Assembly: GCA_026417495.1 (NCBI GenBank)
Contig: JAOADD010000054.1
Location: 1 to 64,000 of the forward strand
Origin: Ignavibacteria bacterium
GTDB lineage: Bacteria > Bacteroidota > Ignavibacteria > Tepidaquicellales > Tepidaquicellaceae
Direction: 5' to 3'
DNA length: 64,000 bases
Of this stretch, positions 1 to 9,045 are shown piece after piece (the first letter of the stretch is position 1; every line of letters starts with the position of its first letter). The notes beneath the pieces were generated by a model, which saw nothing but the letters and a program-made list of their open reading frames with translations, ran no database searches and was not told where the DNA came from. Position numbers and translations under genes: made by a program.

Positions 1-1070
1 TTTATACAGGTACTTCGAGTCCTTATGATGCATATAAAATAACATTTGGAACAAATGCAACAAACCCAAGTGAATCATCATCTTCAAGAATCATAGGTGT
101 AGCAGAAATGTCTTCAAGGAATATTGGCACAGGTTCAATCAATTTTCTTAATTGTAATATTGCTTCAGGAGTAGATAATATTGGGAATGTGACAATAAAG
201 AGGAAAACAGGAACGTGTGGGATAATAGAGAAAAATGGAAATCAAAGTATTGCTTGCCATTGGCAAATAACAGTTGGTTCACAACCTACAAATGGTAGAA
301 ATGTTACATATAGTTGGTTATCAATTTTAGATAATGGAAAAAATTTTAGCTCGTCAAATCTTGCAGAATTTTGGGTAAGTGAAAACGGAACTGAATGGAC
401 AAAAAAAGGAGATGGATTTGATGTATCAGGAAGCAATCCAAGAACCATGACTGTAAATACAACTAATTTCTCTTATTGGGTAGCAAGTTCACAGGATGCA
501 CCAATGCCTGTAGAGTTGTTATCATTTAACTATAAAATAAAAATAAAAGATGTAACACTTAAATGGATAACAGCATCTGAAGAAAATAATTTGGGATTTG
601 AAATTCAAAGAAATCCTATAGAGAATAATACTTGGGAAAAGATTGGATTTATAGAAGGAAAAGGAACAACAAAATTACCAACAATTTACGAATTCACTGA
701 TAAAAGTACTAATTTTGGAAAATATAGATATAGACTGAAACAAATCGATTACAACGGTAATTATCAATATTTCACATTAAACAGTATTGTCGAAATTAAA
801 TTACCAGAAAAATTTGAGCTATCACAAAATTATCCAAACCCATTCAACAATTATACAATAATAAATCTAATATGCCCAAGTGAAGAAAAAGTTGAGTTAA
901 AAGTGTTTGACATAAGTGGTAGAGAAATTATAACAATATTAAATAACACTTTAAAACCAGGATCATACAATTTTAAAATAAACACAGAATATTTAACAAG
1001 CGGAATATATTTTTACAGATTAATAGCGGGAAGTACCATTATAACACGATCTATGGTATTAATTAAATAA
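1..1070 (+). CDS. T9SS-sorted secreted protein, 3' part only
   Basis: The reading frame is open from base 3, so the 5' end lies before the window. An internal ATG at 108 is not a convincing start because the coding text continues upstream of it without a break. The C-terminal 85 or so residues are a type A T9SS sorting domain: QNYPNPFN, then a beta-sandwich with VFDISGRE and SGIYFYR, ending in a basic/hydrophobic tail. Just before it is an MPVELLSF segment often seen ahead of such tails, followed by a fibronectin-like stretch. By family knowledge the protein is exported through Sec and then the T9SS to the cell surface or medium. The visible part has no enzyme motif, so its function is unknown. 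The next gene encodes a related tail. Confidence 0.8.
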   Translation, partial: YTGTSSPYDAYKITFGTNATNPSESSSSRIIGVAEMSSRNIGTGSINFLNCNIASGVDNIGNVTIKRKTGTCGIIEKNGNQSIACHWQITVGSQPTNGRNVTYSWLSILDNGKNFSSSNLAEFWVSENGTEWTKKGDGFDVSGSNPRTMTVNTTNFSYWVASSQDAPMPVELLSFNYKIKIKDVTLKWITASEENNLGFEIQRNPIENNTWEKIGFIEGKGTTKLPTIYEFTDKSTNFGKYRYRLKQIDYNGNYQYFTLNSIVEIKLPEKFELSQNYPNPFNNYTIINLICPSEEKVELKVFDISGREIITILNNTLKPGSYNFKINTEYLTSGIYFYRLIAGSTIITRSMVLIK

Positions 1071-1107
1071 AATCAATAAGGTTTATTTAAAAATAAATTT
1101 TACAACT

Positions 1108-2406
1108 ATGAAAAACATACTTATATTAATGTTTGTTTTTCTGACTTATACTATTACTTATTCACAACCTTCATATTGGTCAGAATGTAACTCAGGAGTT
1201 ACAACAACATTAACTTCTGCTTGGGCACTTTTATCTTCAGATGCAGTATGGGTTTGTGGTTACTCAGGAACTGTTTTAAAATCTACGAATTTTGGATTTA
1301 ATTGGGTAAATCTAACAGGAAATGGCATTCCAACTAACGTGCAGCTAATTAATATTTGTGGAGTTTCTGGTAATAAAAACATTGCCTTGACAGCAGGTTA
1401 CTTGGGTTCTGACACCTGGGTGTGGAGAACTACAAACGGTGGAATAAACTGGGTACAGGTCTTTTATCAAGCAAGTGGGTTTATCAATTCTATTTGGATG
1501 TTTGATCAATCTTTAGGGTTTATGATGGGTGACCCTGTAGGACAAAGATGGTCATTGTGGAAAACAACTAATGGAGGTTTCAGTTGGGATTCTACAGGGC
1601 TTTATCTTCCTCAAGCAGGTAGTGAAACAGGATATAATAACTCAATGTTTTGCTATTACCCTAAAATTTGGTTTGGTACGAATAATTCCCGTATTTATTA
1701 TTCTACAAATTTAGGAAATTCATGGATTATTCAAACTGTACCAGAGGTAAATTCCTTTGCAATAGCAATGAATCCTATTGTACCTCATGTTGCCTTTTTT
1801 GGAGGGGTTAATTTATATAGGTCTACAAACCAAGGTACAAATTGGATACTTATAAATTCTCCAGGATCAGGTAATTTTGGAGGTATTAGTACGACTCCAT
1901 TACCAGTAGAAAATCCCCAGTATGATATTGTGTGGTATGTGAGAAGTTCAAATGTAGTTTATATTAGTTATAATGGAGGAGAAAATTGGAGTGTAGATTA
2001 TACAAACCCTACAACTACAATGGTATATAGACATTTAAGTTTTTCATTTGCAGGTAGTAAAATGTTCGCTGTTGGAACTTTAGGGAAAATATCCGTAAGG
2101 GATTTACCATACCATATTAAGAAAATAAACTCCGAAATTCCAATCCATTTCAACCTGTTTCAGAATTATCCTAATCCTTTTAATCAATCTACTATAATAG
2201 AATTTGAGTGTCCCTATAGAAGTAGAGTAGTCCTGGAAGTATATGACATCTCGGGAAGGTTGATATCTACTCTTATAAATGATGAATATGAACAAGGAAA
2301 ATACCAAATACAATTTACAGGTGCATATTTGACAAGTGGAGTTTATTTCTACAGAATGGTATCTGATAATTTCTCACAAACAAAAAGAATGATAATAATC
2401 AAATAA
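1108..2406 (+). CDS. Secreted YCF48/BNR-type beta-propeller protein with T9SS sorting domain
   Basis: 432 residues. Residues 1-19 form a Sec signal peptide (a hydrophobic run after MKN, ending near TYS). The middle consists of repeated blades with the pattern STNxGxNW or TTNGGxxW (for example TTNGGINW, STNLGNSW, YNGGENW), as in YCF48-like and BNR/sialidase-type propellers. Residues about 345-432 are a T9SS sorting domain with QNYPNPFN, VYDISGRL and SGVYFYR. The start ATG is 37 bases after the previous stop, so both genes may be one transcript of surface proteins. Propellers of this sort usually bind ligands or are structural; no catalytic residues are visible. A longer protein of the same architecture lies at 41448-43208. 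Confidence 0.85.
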   Translation: MKNILILMFVFLTYTITYSQPSYWSECNSGVTTTLTSAWALLSSDAVWVCGYSGTVLKSTNFGFNWVNLTGNGIPTNVQLINICGVSGNKNIALTAGYLGSDTWVWRTTNGGINWVQVFYQASGFINSIWMFDQSLGFMMGDPVGQRWSLWKTTNGGFSWDSTGLYLPQAGSETGYNNSMFCYYPKIWFGTNNSRIYYSTNLGNSWIIQTVPEVNSFAIAMNPIVPHVAFFGGVNLYRSTNQGTNWILINSPGSGNFGGISTTPLPVENPQYDIVWYVRSSNVVYISYNGGENWSVDYTNPTTTMVYRHLSFSFAGSKMFAVGTLGKISVRDLPYHIKKINSEIPIHFNLFQNYPNPFNQSTIIEFECPYRSRVVLEVYDISGRLISTLINDEYEQGKYQIQFTGAYLTSGVYFYRMVSDNFSQTKRMIIIK

Positions 2407-2659
2407 AGATATAAATATAATTGTAATTTTTTAATTGAATTTATATTTCTAAGTTTTAAAGTAGGAATATATTTATTTTAGAGAGTAAAAATTCACATCT
2501 TTTATTTTCGGGTAATCTGTATAATATTTCATCTCAATTATTTTTTTATACTTCGATATAAAAGAGCTTTTTATCCAAATCATAAAACTTTTAAAATTAC
2601 AAAACACCTAATACCAACTAATAAATTGAAAAAACAAAAAGAAATTTTTATTTTGAAAA

Positions 2660-4624
2660 ATGCAAAAGGTAAAACATTCTAAAAAAGTACCTCCTAAGAG
2701 CAGTCAAGTTAAACTCGACTTTGTTTTTCAACCAGACAAAAACACCCGCATTTTAATTTATTCAGGTATTGTAGTTTTTTCTGCAATAATGGGTATAATA
2801 TACATTCTTTATTCATTGAAAATTAACGGCTATTTTGGTTTCCCTTTAGATGATCCCTGGATACACTTAACATTTGCAAAAAATTTCTCTAAATATTTTT
2901 CTTTTTCGTATTATAAAAATGAAATTGTTACTGCAGGTTCTACTTCCCCAATCTACACATTTTTGTTATCTATAACATTTTTCTTTTCTCAAAATGAATT
3001 TTTGATTAGTTATTTCTTTGGTATTGTATTTCTTATTTTATCAGCAGTTTTCATTTATAAAATATCTACTATTGATTTTGGAAGAGAAAATCTTTATGCT
3101 TTGATAGTGACTGCTATTATCATTTTTGATAAATGGTTAAATTTTATTTCAGGTTCAGGAATGGAAACAACTATGTTTATTTTCATACTTTTAACCACAG
3201 TATATTTCTATAAGAAAAGGTCTGCTATACCATTTGGGATTTTTTTAGGGTTAATTCTCTGGACAAGACCAGATGGAATTGCACTTATAGTTGCGTTACT
3301 ATTAGATTATCTAATTCAAATAAAATTATCAAAATCTGATAATGAAATTATATTATTCGATAAAAAAAGTTTAATAAAGATTTTCATTTTATCAGGTTCT
3401 ATTGTAGCAGTATATTTCCTAATGAATTTAATGTTGTCAGGTTCAATATTTCCAAATACTTACAATGCAAAATTAACATATTACACACCAGAGTTTAGAA
3501 GCAGATCCGCATTTTTCAAATATGAAGTATGGGAATACTTTACTTCAGGGGCTTATATAATTGTTATGATTGGTTTTATTTTAAATTTTTTATTTATAAT
3601 AATCGATATTTCTAAGAAAAAATATAATCCTACAATATTATATACAATATTTATTTTGATATTTATCTTAATTTATTATATCAAATTACCTTATGCACAT
3701 AGATTTGGAAGGTATCTAATGCCAATTATACCTTTCTTTGTACTAACTGCATTCTTATGTTATAGAGATTTATCAAAATTGTTGGGTAAGTATTTTAAAT
3801 CTAGACAGGTTTCAATTTCATTTTTTATAATTTTATCATTAGTAACTTTAATTTATTCTATCATTAATTGTCTTGAGAATAGGAAGAATTTCGCAGAGAA
3901 CTGCAAATATATAAATGACAGGCAGGTTGCAGCTGCACTATGGATAAAGAACAATACTAATGAAAATGATATTATTGCTACTCATGATGTTGGCGCAATT
4001 GGATATTATAGTGAAAGAAAAATTATTGATGTAGCTGGATTGATCACACCAGAATTAATATCTAAATTGCATGACAAAGATTATAACAAATATATGATGA
4101 ATTACCTTACAGAGAAAGGGGTTTCCTATCTTGCATTCCTAAGAGAATGGTATAGGGTAACCAATTCAAATCCACTATTTTCCACTGCTGACTCACTTCC
4201 ACCTGAAGTTATGGAAGTTTTTAAGTATGAACCTGGAAAAACATATATATTAAGTACCGTTGTAAAAAGTGGATTAATGCAAGCAGAAGAATATATGTCA
4301 AAAAGACAATTTAAGGAAGCATTAGCAATATTACAACAGGTTTTACCTCTGGACTACAATTCATCATTGACTTATTTCTATCTCGCCATTTGCTACCGAA
4401 GCTTGAACGATTTAAAAAATGCACAAACAAATCTTGAGAAAGCCTTAAAAATATTTCCCGAATACAAAAATGCTTTGATATTTATGGGTTCCGTTCTAAA
4501 GGATATGAGAAAATATCAAGAATCAAAAAGCTATTTGGAACATTATCTCTCATTAAACCCAAACGACGATATTGCTAAAAAGTATCTTCAAGCAGTAAAT
4601 GATTCCATAAATGCTAATAAATGA
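2660..4624 (+). CDS. GT-C membrane glycosyltransferase-like protein with C-terminal TPRs
   Basis: 654 residues. After a basic N-terminus there is a first membrane span (about 31-53), then PLDDPWIHLTFAKNF. That fits the acidic motif after the first helix of GT-C enzymes (GT39/ArnT/PMT type), which use polyprenyl-phosphate sugars. Roughly ten membrane spans follow to about residue 400, then a soluble domain with THDVGAIGYYS, also typical of this family. Residues about 540-650 form three TPR-like helical repeats. The gene overlaps mltG by ATGA (4 bp), suggesting translational coupling and a job in envelope sugar or glycoprotein assembly (inference). The donor and acceptor cannot be told from sequence. 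Confidence 0.75.
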   Translation: MQKVKHSKKVPPKSSQVKLDFVFQPDKNTRILIYSGIVVFSAIMGIIYILYSLKINGYFGFPLDDPWIHLTFAKNFSKYFSFSYYKNEIVTAGSTSPIYTFLLSITFFFSQNEFLISYFFGIVFLILSAVFIYKISTIDFGRENLYALIVTAIIIFDKWLNFISGSGMETTMFIFILLTTVYFYKKRSAIPFGIFLGLILWTRPDGIALIVALLLDYLIQIKLSKSDNEIILFDKKSLIKIFILSGSIVAVYFLMNLMLSGSIFPNTYNAKLTYYTPEFRSRSAFFKYEVWEYFTSGAYIIVMIGFILNFLFIIIDISKKKYNPTILYTIFILIFILIYYIKLPYAHRFGRYLMPIIPFFVLTAFLCYRDLSKLLGKYFKSRQVSISFFIILSLVTLIYSIINCLENRKNFAENCKYINDRQVAAALWIKNNTNENDIIATHDVGAIGYYSERKIIDVAGLITPELISKLHDKDYNKYMMNYLTEKGVSYLAFLREWYRVTNSNPLFSTADSLPPEVMEVFKYEPGKTYILSTVVKSGLMQAEEYMSKRQFKEALAILQQVLPLDYNSSLTYFYLAICYRSLNDLKNAQTNLEKALKIFPEYKNALIFMGSVLKDMRKYQESKSYLEHYLSLNPNDDIAKKYLQAVNDSINANK

Positions 4625-5931
4625 TTTCTAAGACTCTCAACATAATAAGAAATCTTTTATCAGCAATAAATCAGAAGACCAAACCTATTTTAAACTCATT
4701 CATAAATTACATAAATATAATAATAACAAATCGGATTTTACCTTTCTTAAAAAAATTCTCAAAAAATAGTTTTAATTTCACAAAAACAAATCTGCAAAAG
4801 CTTCTAGACTTTATAAAGAATTATTTTAGAAAAGAAAATTTTCAATTATACAAAAAGAAAATTAGTTATTATTTTTTTTACGCTTTTGCTGATTTTTATC
4901 ATTCATTTTGCAAAAGGAAAAAAAATCTAATTTTGTTTATCACAGCAGTTATTTTAATAATTTTTTGGAGCATTTTTTTTAATATATTATTTTTCAGAAA
5001 TACTTGGGAAGGAGTTAAAATTAAAAAAGTCGTTTTACAACCAGGAATGAATGTTGATGAAATATCAAAATTACTTTTTGAAAAAAATATTATTACCAAA
5101 AGCACTGAATTTAAATTAGCAGTAAGAATATTAGGAAAACAAAATCAACTTTATGCTGGTACATATTATGTAAAAAAAGGAATGAGCAATTTAGAATTAG
5201 CGAAATTATTTTCTTCTCCAGATTATTTTTCTTTAGGGGGAAAAGGTAAAATAACTTTTCCCGAAGGTTATCGTATTAAACAAATGGCAGCATTATTACA
5301 AAGAGATTTTGATATGTCCGAAGAAAAATTTCTAAAGGAAACAGAAAATGATTCCCTTATTAATTTAATCGGTTTAAGTGGTAAAATTAAAAATCTTGAA
5401 GGATTTTTATTCCCTGACACATATATCATACCAAACGATGCTGATGAACAGAAAATGGTTAAAATATTGTTTGATAATTTTCTCTCTCAAGTATACTACA
5501 ATCAAGAAATACAAGAATATACTCAAGAGAACCCACAAAGATTATTAAATCTAATAATACTCGCTTCAATTGTCCAAGCAGAAACAGCAATACCTGAGGA
5601 ATATCCAATTATTGCTGGAGTTTACTTGAACCGATTAAAAAAGAATATAAAACTTCAAGCAGATCCTACGATTCAATATATATTACCTGATGGTCCGAGA
5701 AGATTATTAAATAAAGATTACAAGATAGACTCCCCTTACAATACATATATACACAACGGATTACCTCCTGGTCCAATTAATAATCCTGGTTTAGAAGCAA
5801 TAAGAGCGTGTATTAACCCAGCAGAACATGATTATTATTTCTTTGTTGCAAAAAAAGATAAAAGCCACAAATTCTCAAAAACTTATGAAGAACATTTGCA
5901 AGCGATAAATGAAATTAGAGGTAATCAATGA
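4621..5931 (+). CDS. mltG: Endolytic murein transglycosylase MltG (YceG family)
   Basis: 436 residues. MltG cleaves nascent glycan strands in the inner membrane and so ends peptidoglycan chain elongation. A long lysine-rich cytoplasmic N-terminus (about 95 residues, unusual for the family) precedes one membrane span at about 98-117. The YceG domain follows: a LysM-like part (LQPGMNVDEI), then ASIVQAETAIPEEYP with the catalytic Glu of the ET pair, GVYLNRL, LQADPTIQY, SPYNTY and GLPPGPINNPG. It overlaps the genes on either side by 4 bp, so the three are probably translated as a unit. Family assignment is firm; the extended N-terminus is not explained. Confidence 0.93.
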   Translation: MISKTLNIIRNLLSAINQKTKPILNSFINYINIIITNRILPFLKKFSKNSFNFTKTNLQKLLDFIKNYFRKENFQLYKKKISYYFFYAFADFYHSFCKRKKNLILFITAVILIIFWSIFFNILFFRNTWEGVKIKKVVLQPGMNVDEISKLLFEKNIITKSTEFKLAVRILGKQNQLYAGTYYVKKGMSNLELAKLFSSPDYFSLGGKGKITFPEGYRIKQMAALLQRDFDMSEEKFLKETENDSLINLIGLSGKIKNLEGFLFPDTYIIPNDADEQKMVKILFDNFLSQVYYNQEIQEYTQENPQRLLNLIILASIVQAETAIPEEYPIIAGVYLNRLKKNIKLQADPTIQYILPDGPRRLLNKDYKIDSPYNTYIHNGLPPGPINNPGLEAIRACINPAEHDYYFFVAKKDKSHKFSKTYEEHLQAINEIRGNQ

Positions 5932-7502
5932 ATAATATCAGCATATTGTTAAAAATATTTTTAAAACTTGACTACAGAGATAGAGATTCTATATCTTATA
6001 GAAAAATTATAGGAGCTATTGTTTCATATCTAATTGCTGGAACAGGTTTATCATTGAACTATTTTTTAAATTATGAATATTTAAGTTGTATAATTCTTGT
6101 TTTAACTTTTAATTCATTTCTCATTTTGTTTCTTGTCATTAGTGAATATCCAAATCTTTTTTTCTCTCAACCAAATATTGATTTAATAAAATCTTTGCCA
6201 ATATCATTTTCCGAATTTATTATTTCAAAAATTGCGTCTGCATACTTTTACATTTTGTTTTTTAGCACAATACTTTCAATTCCCCAATCGATCCTTTTCA
6301 TTCTTATAAATAAAAAAATAATTTTATATTCTGCTAACTTTTTTTTAGTTAGTGTCTTATTCTCAATTTTTTTAACATTAATAATACTCATTATTTACAC
6401 ATTTGTTATAAAACTATTTTCTGAAAAAGCATCATTTTTGTTATATTTATTTCAAGTGTTATTTATTTTTTTGATTTTATCAAGCACAAGTTATTCATCA
6501 AAAACAACGAGTCATGATAATGTTTCTATTCTAACATATTCATTTTCAAATTACTTACCTCAGTACTTTTTTGCGCAAGCAATTGAAAATAATTTATATC
6601 TATTATTAATAGTGATACTAACTGTATTTTTGTCATATCTTTTTTATATTATCATTAAGAAGAACTTCAATGACATTCTATATAAATTAACATTCTTGAA
6701 AAAGGAAAGAAGATTCAGTGGTCTAAAATTTTTAACATCATTCAACAAATTGAATGAGATAGTGGAAAAACTATTATTAAAAAGTCCTGAAGAAAGAGCT
6801 GGATATTACATTACAAAAAAAGTTATTACAGGTTCGAGGTCAATGATACTTAAATTTATTCCAATTTTATTTATGCCATTGGTTATTGCATTCATTGGGG
6901 TTCTTAGTAATAATAAAACTATGTTATTAATATCGAATGAGTTTAGTAATATTGGAATTTTAAGTCCTACAATTACATTATTAATTTTAATGATATTCAG
7001 AGTAACAACAAGTAATTTGAAATTTTCGGATGAAAATTCAGATAATGTAGATTGGATATACGAATCTCTTCCTATTTTAAATCCAAAGTATGTTTATAAA
7101 GGATGTATAAAATTTGTTCACTTAAATTATTTAATACCCTTGATAATTTTATTAACAATTACTTTATCTTTGAAAATTAATATAGAAATCATTTTACTGA
7201 ACATACTTTTCATACTTCCCGTTGCAATTACAATAAATAAAATAACTATAATAAGACTTAAGGTTTTTCCATTCACTATTGAAACAAATAAATTAAATGC
7301 ATTTGCAAGATTTGGAGAGGTATTCGTCTCTTTATTCTTTGGATTTATATTATTCTTTTTACAACTTTTAATATTTAGAAATATTACATATATTTTGTTA
7401 TTTATAATTTTTATTTTAATTTTAAATATTTTTCTAAATCATTTATTTTTAAATTATGATGCAGGATCAAGGACAATCAGATTTGGGAATACCCGAAACT
7501 GA
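5928..7502 (+). CDS. Multispanning membrane protein, possible ABC-exporter permease
   Basis: 524 residues with about twelve hydrophobic spans in two halves, separated by a charged central stretch (about 245-290). The N-terminal half, with SEYPNLFFSQPNIDLIKSLP, resembles permease subunits of ABC-2-like exporters in which an LxxLP turn follows the second span. No ATPase is adjacent; the nearest ABC ATPase in the window is at 20051-20674. ATG overlaps the mltG stop (ATGA). The 3' end overlaps ubiX by 47 bp in another frame. The permease call is by gross similarity only; a flippase or an unrelated membrane protein is equally possible. Confidence 0.5.
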   Translation: MNNISILLKIFLKLDYRDRDSISYRKIIGAIVSYLIAGTGLSLNYFLNYEYLSCIILVLTFNSFLILFLVISEYPNLFFSQPNIDLIKSLPISFSEFIISKIASAYFYILFFSTILSIPQSILFILINKKIILYSANFFLVSVLFSIFLTLIILIIYTFVIKLFSEKASFLLYLFQVLFIFLILSSTSYSSKTTSHDNVSILTYSFSNYLPQYFFAQAIENNLYLLLIVILTVFLSYLFYIIIKKNFNDILYKLTFLKKERRFSGLKFLTSFNKLNEIVEKLLLKSPEERAGYYITKKVITGSRSMILKFIPILFMPLVIAFIGVLSNNKTMLLISNEFSNIGILSPTITLLILMIFRVTTSNLKFSDENSDNVDWIYESLPILNPKYVYKGCIKFVHLNYLIPLIILLTITLSLKINIEIILLNILFILPVAITINKITIIRLKVFPFTIETNKLNAFARFGEVFVSLFFGFILFFLQLLIFRNITYILLFIIFILILNIFLNHLFLNYDAGSRTIRFGNTRN

Positions 7503-8115
7503 AACTAATCCCTTAGAAAAAAAATATAAAGGTGAGGGAAAAAATATTATATTAGGTATTACTGGTGCTAGTGGTTCAATATATGCATTAAGAATTTTAA
7601 GGGCTCTAATAATAAATAGTTTTAACATAAACCTCATTCTTACAGAATATGCCCATTTTTCTTTATTTAGAGAGTGTGGCGTTGAATTAAAACCCTCAAC
7701 TATAAAAACTTTGTTTCCAGATTTAATTATAAGGGAAGAATCTGTTACATTTCACAATAACCTTGATTTAAAATCAAGTATATTCTCTTCTTCAAGTGGT
7801 ATATATGGAATGATTGTTGCACCTTGTGCTGTAAATTATGTTTCTGGAATTGCAAATGGTAGTTGTAAAAACTTAATTGAAAAATGTGCTGATTACATAC
7901 TTTCTCATTATAGACCATTAATTTTAGTCCCCAGAGAAACCCCAGTGAATAAAATTTACTTAAAGAATTTAATTAGAATTATAGACGCTGGTGGTAAAAT
8001 TGTACCCGCTGCACCTTCTTTTGAAAATTTACCAAAAGATTTTAATGACCTTGCTGATTTTATTGCTAATAAAGTACTCTCTCTTTTAGAAATTAGTGGG
8101 ACAGAGTCACCCTGA
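7456..8115 (+). CDS. ubiX: Flavin prenyltransferase UbiX
   Basis: 219 residues. UbiX joins dimethylallyl phosphate to reduced FMN to make the prenylated flavin cofactor of UbiD-type decarboxylases. The fold begins at about residue 30 with IILGITGASGSIYALRIL (phosphate/flavin loop). Later come APCAVNYVSGIANG and the PLILVPRETP motif close to the C-terminus, all family hallmarks. The first 29 residues are an extra tail; two ATGs (7456, 7459) inside the end of the preceding gene are the only early starts in frame. No ubiD is in the window. It is the last gene of the 2660-8115 run and meets the next gene tail to tail. Confidence 0.92.
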   Translation: MMQDQGQSDLGIPETETNPLEKKYKGEGKNIILGITGASGSIYALRILRALIINSFNINLILTEYAHFSLFRECGVELKPSTIKTLFPDLIIREESVTFHNNLDLKSSIFSSSSGIYGMIVAPCAVNYVSGIANGSCKNLIEKCADYILSHYRPLILVPRETPVNKIYLKNLIRIIDAGGKIVPAAPSFENLPKDFNDLADFIANKVLSLLEISGTESP

Positions 8116-8131
8116 ATTAAGCAAAATTTCT

Positions 8132-8461
8132 TTATTGCAAAATTACTTTTTCGAATAAGAGTATTTTATCCTTTAATAGCTTTTTTGGTAGTGCACCAAT
8201 AACACCCGTTGTTCCCATTTCGCCAACATAAATACCAGGCAATAGAGCAAATTTTACCCAAGCCTCTAAATGTACTTTACTACCATTTATTTTTACCTTC
8301 ATAATTTGTGGTCCCATAAGCAACCCCATTCCCTTTTTCCAAACCTCTTCATTTTTGATAATGTAATTTTTAAAACCCTCTTTTTTAAAAAACTCATTAA
8401 TTATATTTTCTAAAACCTCAGGAGTTTTATTTGTTTCGTAATCTTTAATAAAACGAGACAT
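8132..8461 (-). CDS. Small cytoplasmic protein of unknown function
   Basis: 109 residues with no signal peptide or membrane span. The N-terminal half is charged and helical (VLENIINEFFKKEGF). The C-terminal half looks like a beta-rich unit with a glycine-rich turn (GIYVGEMGTTGVIGALP). I do not recognise the family. It lies 22 bases beyond the cyclophilin gene on the same strand and could be the last gene of the thrS-pheS transcript. Its composition matches its neighbours and it has an intact ATG and stop, so it is probably real. Confidence 0.6.
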   Translation of the reverse strand: MSRFIKDYETNKTPEVLENIINEFFKKEGFKNYIIKNEEVWKKGMGLLMGPQIMKVKINGSKVHLEAWVKFALLPGIYVGEMGTTGVIGALPKKLLKDKILLFEKVILQ

Positions 8462-8483
8462 TTTAGTAAAAATTTTATATTTT

Positions 8484-9035
8484 TTACTTTTGAATGATAT
8501 TCTCGGAAATAGTTGCTTTAATTATTTTTATATCCTCCAATGGTTTATCTTTATTATCCTTAGGAACTTTTGCAATCCTTTTGGCAACATCCATACCTTC
8601 CAACACTTGCCCAAAAATTGTATATTTTCCATCTAAATGTGGCTGAGGACCGAGAGTGATATAAAACTGTGAATCCTGTGAATTAGGTCTACCAGTATTA
8701 GCCATAGCAACAACACCTTCTTTATCATGTTTCAAACCGTTATTAAACTCATCAGGAATTGTCTGGCCCGAACCACCAGCACCTGTTCCTGTTGGATCAC
8801 CTGTTTGAATCATAAAATTATCAATCACACGATGAAATGTCACTCCATTATAAAAATTATTTTTAGTGAGTTCCTCGATTCTGGAAACTGTTTTAGGGGC
8901 TTTATCTGGATATAGTTGGATTTTAATTGTTCCGAAAGTTGTTTCAAGTGTCAAAATTTTTTGCACCTCTGTTTTTTTTGTGCATCCATAGAATAAAATA
9001 AACAGAGAGAGTAAAACAAATATAGTTTTTTTCAT
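8484..9035 (-). CDS. Peptidyl-prolyl cis-trans isomerase, cyclophilin-type lipoprotein
   Basis: 183 residues. The N-terminus MKKTIFVLLSLFILFYGC is a lipoprotein signal with the acylated Cys at 18, so the enzyme is expected in the periplasm, tethered to a membrane. The cyclophilin domain (about 28-178) has FHRVI with the catalytic Arg, GDPTGTGAGGSG, SQFYITL and HLDGKYTIFGQV. It catalyses proline isomerisation during folding of exported proteins, which fits a species with many secreted proteins. It follows pheS by 10 bases and is likely co-transcribed with it. Confidence 0.9.
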   Translation of the reverse strand: MKKTIFVLLSLFILFYGCTKKTEVQKILTLETTFGTIKIQLYPDKAPKTVSRIEELTKNNFYNGVTFHRVIDNFMIQTGDPTGTGAGGSGQTIPDEFNNGLKHDKEGVVAMANTGRPNSQDSQFYITLGPQPHLDGKYTIFGQVLEGMDVAKRIAKVPKDNKDKPLEDIKIIKATISENIIQK

Positions 9036-9045
9036 AGCTTGTTAT

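Noticed and set aside
2408-2450. ATATAAAT/ATTTATAT hairpin after the second T9SS gene
   Set aside because: Pure A/T pairing in very AT-rich DNA; such repeats are expected by chance and no G/C stem is present.
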